Shown one piece after another: positions 61,342 to 64,000 of a stretch of DNA of 64,000 nucleotides. The position numbers were made by a program, and so were the translations under genes. This stretch comes from Cupriavidus sp. D39 (GTDB lineage Bacteria > Pseudomonadota > Gammaproteobacteria > Burkholderiales > Burkholderiaceae). The stretch spans positions 2,046,001 to 2,110,000 of the forward strand of contig NZ_JAPNLE010000009.1 in assembly GCF_026627925.1 (NCBI RefSeq), in the 5' to 3' direction. The stretch's first letter is position 1. The number at the start of each line of letters is the position of its first letter. Below the pieces are notes generated by a model. It was given only the letters and a program-made list of their open reading frames with translations. It did no database searches and was not told where the DNA came from.

Positions 61342-61918
61342 CTCGCCATCCCATTTTTCAGTCTTGATTAGCGCCAAGAATAGCCTGACCCGGGACTTCA
61401 GGCTGTTAGCAAAGGTATCAATGGACTACTTATGTCGCGAGAAGGAAACGCAGCGGCGTTGCGAGGTGAGTGAGCAGCGCCTCACATCCCCACAAACGAG
61501 AAGCCCGCCAGGAAACTGGCGGGCTGGTTGCGGACGGTCCGGACCTTCCAGGTCAACGCCGGCGCTATCGCGGCAACAGTCGTTGCAAGCAGCGTTTCCC
61601 ATGATTCCGCCCATGACGCGGACGTCCCTCCGGACCACCCGGAGAGTCGAAGGAAAGCTGGCAGTGACGCCGACTGCCGCGATATCAGCGGCTAGCAGCA
61701 CTTAAAGCAAAGCGCCGAGGAAGGTCAGCGGGTATTCCAGGTCCGCTACCTTGCCGAGCAACCGTGTGCCCGACGGCTTCAGTATAGGCAGGCAGCCCGG
61801 GGATGCAACTTTGAATGCAAGGGCGCGGAATAGCCAGAAAAGTGCTGCATGGAACGCAAAACGCGACCTTTTGGTCCTAGAAAGGAATTCCTATCGCAGT
61901 GCAACAAACTTACTTTTG
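61342..61918. other. Intergenic stretch, no supported gene
   Basis: Between the YXWGXW-type gene and the helicase promoter. Minus-strand frames are open in places (for example 61426-61701) but show no family features or ribosome site. Confidence 0.4.
61502..61526. terminator. Hairpin AGCCCGCCA / TGGCGGGCT
   Basis: Perfect 9-bp stem with a 6-base loop GGAAAC, terminator-like but without a long T-run on either strand. Probably ends transcription in the otherwise empty 61.35-61.9 kb region. Confidence 0.55.
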
Positions 61919-61922
61919 TTTC

Positions 61923-61931
61923 TGCTATAAT
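61923..61931 (+). promoter_or_regulatory. Extended -10 promoter of the DEAD-box helicase
   Basis: TGCTATAAT, a consensus extended -10 element, in an AT-rich tract, with only a weak -35 region (AACAAA/TTACTT area). It points to the helicase gene 410 bases downstream. Confidence 0.65.
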
Positions 61932-61936
61932 TCGCG

Positions 61937-62342
61937 CCGTGAGTTCGCACTGTGAGTTGTGCAACACGCCAGCCGGGTTCTTCCGGCAGGCGATACCGCC
62001 CCCGCTCTCAAGCTCTGCTCCCCGGTCCCGCCGACTGGCCTGCTTTATGTTGCCGTGTTGTTTGCTGCATCAAGGCCAAGTGGTGATACCCGACAGAACG
62101 CATTTCTCACCGACGTCGCCTCGTCTCCGATCCTGTTGAATAGCTCTATAGAGCTGTTTGCCTGCCAGGGACTGTCGCCCGGCCTTGTGCCCGGCGCCAC
62201 CCTGCCTGCCGCCGTACTGCCAGCTGTGTCTGTCGTAACGGCCTCACCGATTGGCGCCGAAGCCTTTTTAAGACTTTGCACTGCGCCCGCCCCTGTTCGC
62301 TAGTTCGGCATGGGGTGCCATGCATTTAAAGAAAATTACGAC
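61937..62342 (+). other. Long 5' untranslated region of the helicase gene
   Basis: About 400 bases between the promoter and ATG 62343. Contains the palindrome AGCTCTATAGAGCT (62142-62155). Long leaders are common in DEAD-box helicase genes induced by cold or autoregulated through RNA structure, which is a possible role here. A 115-codon open frame (61959-62303) inside it has no ribosome site. Confidence 0.5.
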
Positions 62343-64000
62343 ATGACCCAGCACGACATTCGTGCGGAGCAAGATTTTGCCTCCGCCGCCGACGCATCGA
62401 TCGAAGCCGCAGCCATCGCCACCCCCGCTATCCAGGAACGGAGCCCACTCGACAAGCTCGACGCCATCCTCAGCCCGGAAGCCGCCGTGGCGCCTGCCGC
62501 TGTTGCCATCGATGCCGAAAACGGCTTCGCCAAGCTCGGCCTCGAAGAAGCCATTCTTCGCGCCCTGGTTGAACTGAACTACACCACGCCGACCCCGGTG
62601 CAGGCACAAGCGATCCCCGCCTTCCTGGCTGGCCGCGACCTGCTGGTTTCGAGCCAGACCGGCTCGGGCAAGACCGGCGCCTTCATCCTGCCGGCTATCC
62701 AGCGCATCAGCGAGAAGGCTTCGCCGAATCGCCCGCGTTCGGACGATCCGGTCAAGCGCATGAAGGGCAAGCGCCCCTGTCCGTCGCCGGCGCAACCCGC
62801 ACTGCTGGTGCTGACCCCCACGCGTGAACTGGCCCTGCAAGTTACCGAAGCCACCGCCAAGTACGGCCGCCACCTGCGCCGCATCGTCTGCGCCAGCATC
62901 CTGGGCGGCATGCCTTACCCGAAGCAGCTCGCCGCGCTGTCCAAGATGCCTGACATCCTGGTGGCCACGCCGGGCCGCCTGCTCGACCACGTTGAAGCCG
63001 GCCGTATCGACCTGTCCCAACTGGACATGCTGGTATTCGACGAAGCCGACCGTATGCTCGACATGGGCTTCGCCGACGATATCGACGCCATCGTTGCCGC
63101 TACCCCGGCCACCCGCCAGACGCTGATGTTCTCGGCCACGCTGGACGGCCGCATCGCCCAACTGGCTTCGCGCCAACTGCGCGATCCGCAACGTATCGAG
63201 ATCGCCGCGACCCGCGCCGACCAGAGCAACATCGAACAGCGCCTGCACTTCACCGACGACATGTCGCACAAGGAAAAGCTGCTGGACCACCTGCTGCGCG
63301 ACACCACGCTCAAGCAAGCCATCGTCTTCACCGCGACCAAGCGCGATGCCGATTCGCTGGCCGAGCGCCTGTCGGACACCGGCTTCGCAGCCGGCGCGCT
63401 GCACGGCGACATGACCCAGGGCGCGCGCAACCGCACCCTGACCTCGCTGCGCCGCGGCAACCTGCGCATCCTGGTGGCAACCGACGTGGCCGCACGCGGC
63501 ATCGACGTGCCCGATATCACCCACGTGGTCAACTTCGACCTGCCCAAGCAAGCCGAAGACTACGTCCACCGTATCGGCCGTACCGGCCGTGCTGGCCGCT
63601 CGGGCGTCGCCATCAACCTGGTGAACCACGGCGACATGTTCCAGTGGAAGCGCATCGAGCGCTTCACCAACAACCGTGTCGACGCATCGGTCATCGAAGG
63701 CCTGGAGCCGCGTCGCTCGCCGAAGCCGCGTTCGGGCTTCGCCGGCAAGCCGGGTGGCGACCGCGGTGGCTACCGTGGCAACAGCAATGGCGGCGGCTAT
63801 CGCGGCGGTGAAAACCGCAGCTTTGGCGACCGCAAGTTCGGCGGCGGCGAAAGCCGCGGCTTCGGCAGCCGTGATGGCGCCGCGCGTCCCGCAGGCGATC
63901 GCCCGTTCGGCGACCGTGACGGCAACCGTGGCTTCGGCGACCGCAGCAGCCTGGGCAACCCCAATGGCAACAGCACCGGCTATCGTGGCCAGGGCGGCCA
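62343..64000 (+). CDS. DEAD-box ATP-dependent RNA helicase (runs off the window)
   Basis: At least 552 residues, open at the right edge. Unwinds RNA duplexes in ribosome assembly or mRNA decay. Motifs: Q-motif FAKLGLEEAILRALVELNYT, I SSQTGSGKT, Ia PTRELALQV, Ib TPGRLLDH, II DEADRMLDMG, III SATLD, IV IVFTATK, V VATDVAARGID, VI HRIGRTGRAGR. An N-terminal alanine-rich extension of about 55 residues precedes the core. After the core comes a long Gly/Arg/Asn tail (GGDRGGYRGNSNGGGYRGGE) typical of betaproteobacterial RhlE/DeaD-type proteins for RNA binding. Confidence 0.92.
   Translation, partial: MTQHDIRAEQDFASAADASIEAAAIATPAIQERSPLDKLDAILSPEAAVAPAAVAIDAENGFAKLGLEEAILRALVELNYTTPTPVQAQAIPAFLAGRDLLVSSQTGSGKTGAFILPAIQRISEKASPNRPRSDDPVKRMKGKRPCPSPAQPALLVLTPTRELALQVTEATAKYGRHLRRIVCASILGGMPYPKQLAALSKMPDILVATPGRLLDHVEAGRIDLSQLDMLVFDEADRMLDMGFADDIDAIVAATPATRQTLMFSATLDGRIAQLASRQLRDPQRIEIAATRADQSNIEQRLHFTDDMSHKEKLLDHLLRDTTLKQAIVFTATKRDADSLAERLSDTGFAAGALHGDMTQGARNRTLTSLRRGNLRILVATDVAARGIDVPDITHVVNFDLPKQAEDYVHRIGRTGRAGRSGVAINLVNHGDMFQWKRIERFTNNRVDASVIEGLEPRRSPKPRSGFAGKPGGDRGGYRGNSNGGGYRGGENRSFGDRKFGGGESRGFGSRDGAARPAGDRPFGDRDGNRGFGDRSSLGNPNGNSTGYRGQGG

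Noticed and set aside
61426..61701. 91-codon minus-strand frame
   Set aside because: It spans the hairpin at 61502-61526, has no ribosome site and no recognisable product.

Overview
The window is high-GC DNA from a Burkholderiaceae betaproteobacterium, most likely Cupriavidus or a close relative. This is inferred from gene content and protein character (lactate permease, hut cluster, ParC/ParE, Uup, BenE, paired short ChrA proteins, RcnB-like and YXWGXW proteins). No 16S or other marker is present, so the genus is a judgement.

Layout. 1-28.8 kb is chromosomal: the end of an L-lactate permease gene, an AAA ATPase, a histidine-utilisation operon on the minus strand (hutU-hutH-permease-MFS-hutG, with a TGTATATACA palindrome in its promoter region), an ABC exporter, an IS5-type insertion lodged between the arms of a long palindromic repeat, chrA pair, parC, a lytic transglycosylase, parE, an MFS transporter with a tiny overlapping membrane protein, uup, an orphan solute-binding protein, BenE, an SMR pump and a RcnB-like periplasmic protein. 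Two mobile islands follow in tandem. Island 1 (about 28.80-40.82 kb) is a degraded lambdoid-type prophage or phage-derived island bounded by a 48-bp near-perfect direct repeat. It carries a CI/Cro switch, small early genes, and an integrase and a C5-methyltransferase that were both cut by one 5.9-kb inversion. The methyltransferase is also interrupted by an IS1634-type element with clear 16-bp ends and a 5-bp target duplication. Island 2 (40.85-60.78 kb) sits in the 3' end of a tRNA-Arg(CCU) gene. It carries probable defence genes (a membrane pair, a TIR/deoxyribosyltransferase-like protein, a DUF262 plus RelA/SpoT-domain operon, type I restriction-modification), a serine resolvase, and a block with an array of short repeats resembling T7/T3/SP6-type phage promoters in front of small genes and a 474-aa protein with family-A-polymerase-like motifs. 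Chromosomal sequence resumes after the tRNA and ends inside a DEAD-box RNA helicase.

How it fits together. The hut genes take histidine in and degrade it via urocanate and formiminoglutamate to glutamate and formamide. ParC and ParE form topoisomerase IV. In island 1 CI and Cro-like proteins share TCTAAACC/GGTTTAGA operators. In island 2 three minus-strand operons share a similar ~45-bp sequence 74-87 bp upstream of their starts, suggesting co-regulation of the cargo.

Caution on sequence quality. About fifteen otherwise well-formed genes, including the normally essential parE, are each broken by what looks like one missing base, mostly in a run of 4-7 identical bases. I read this as systematic homopolymer under-calling, so I treat these genes as probably intact and give the position of each suspect run. 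The inversion, the IS insertions, the 14-bp duplication and the in-frame stop codons cannot be explained that way.
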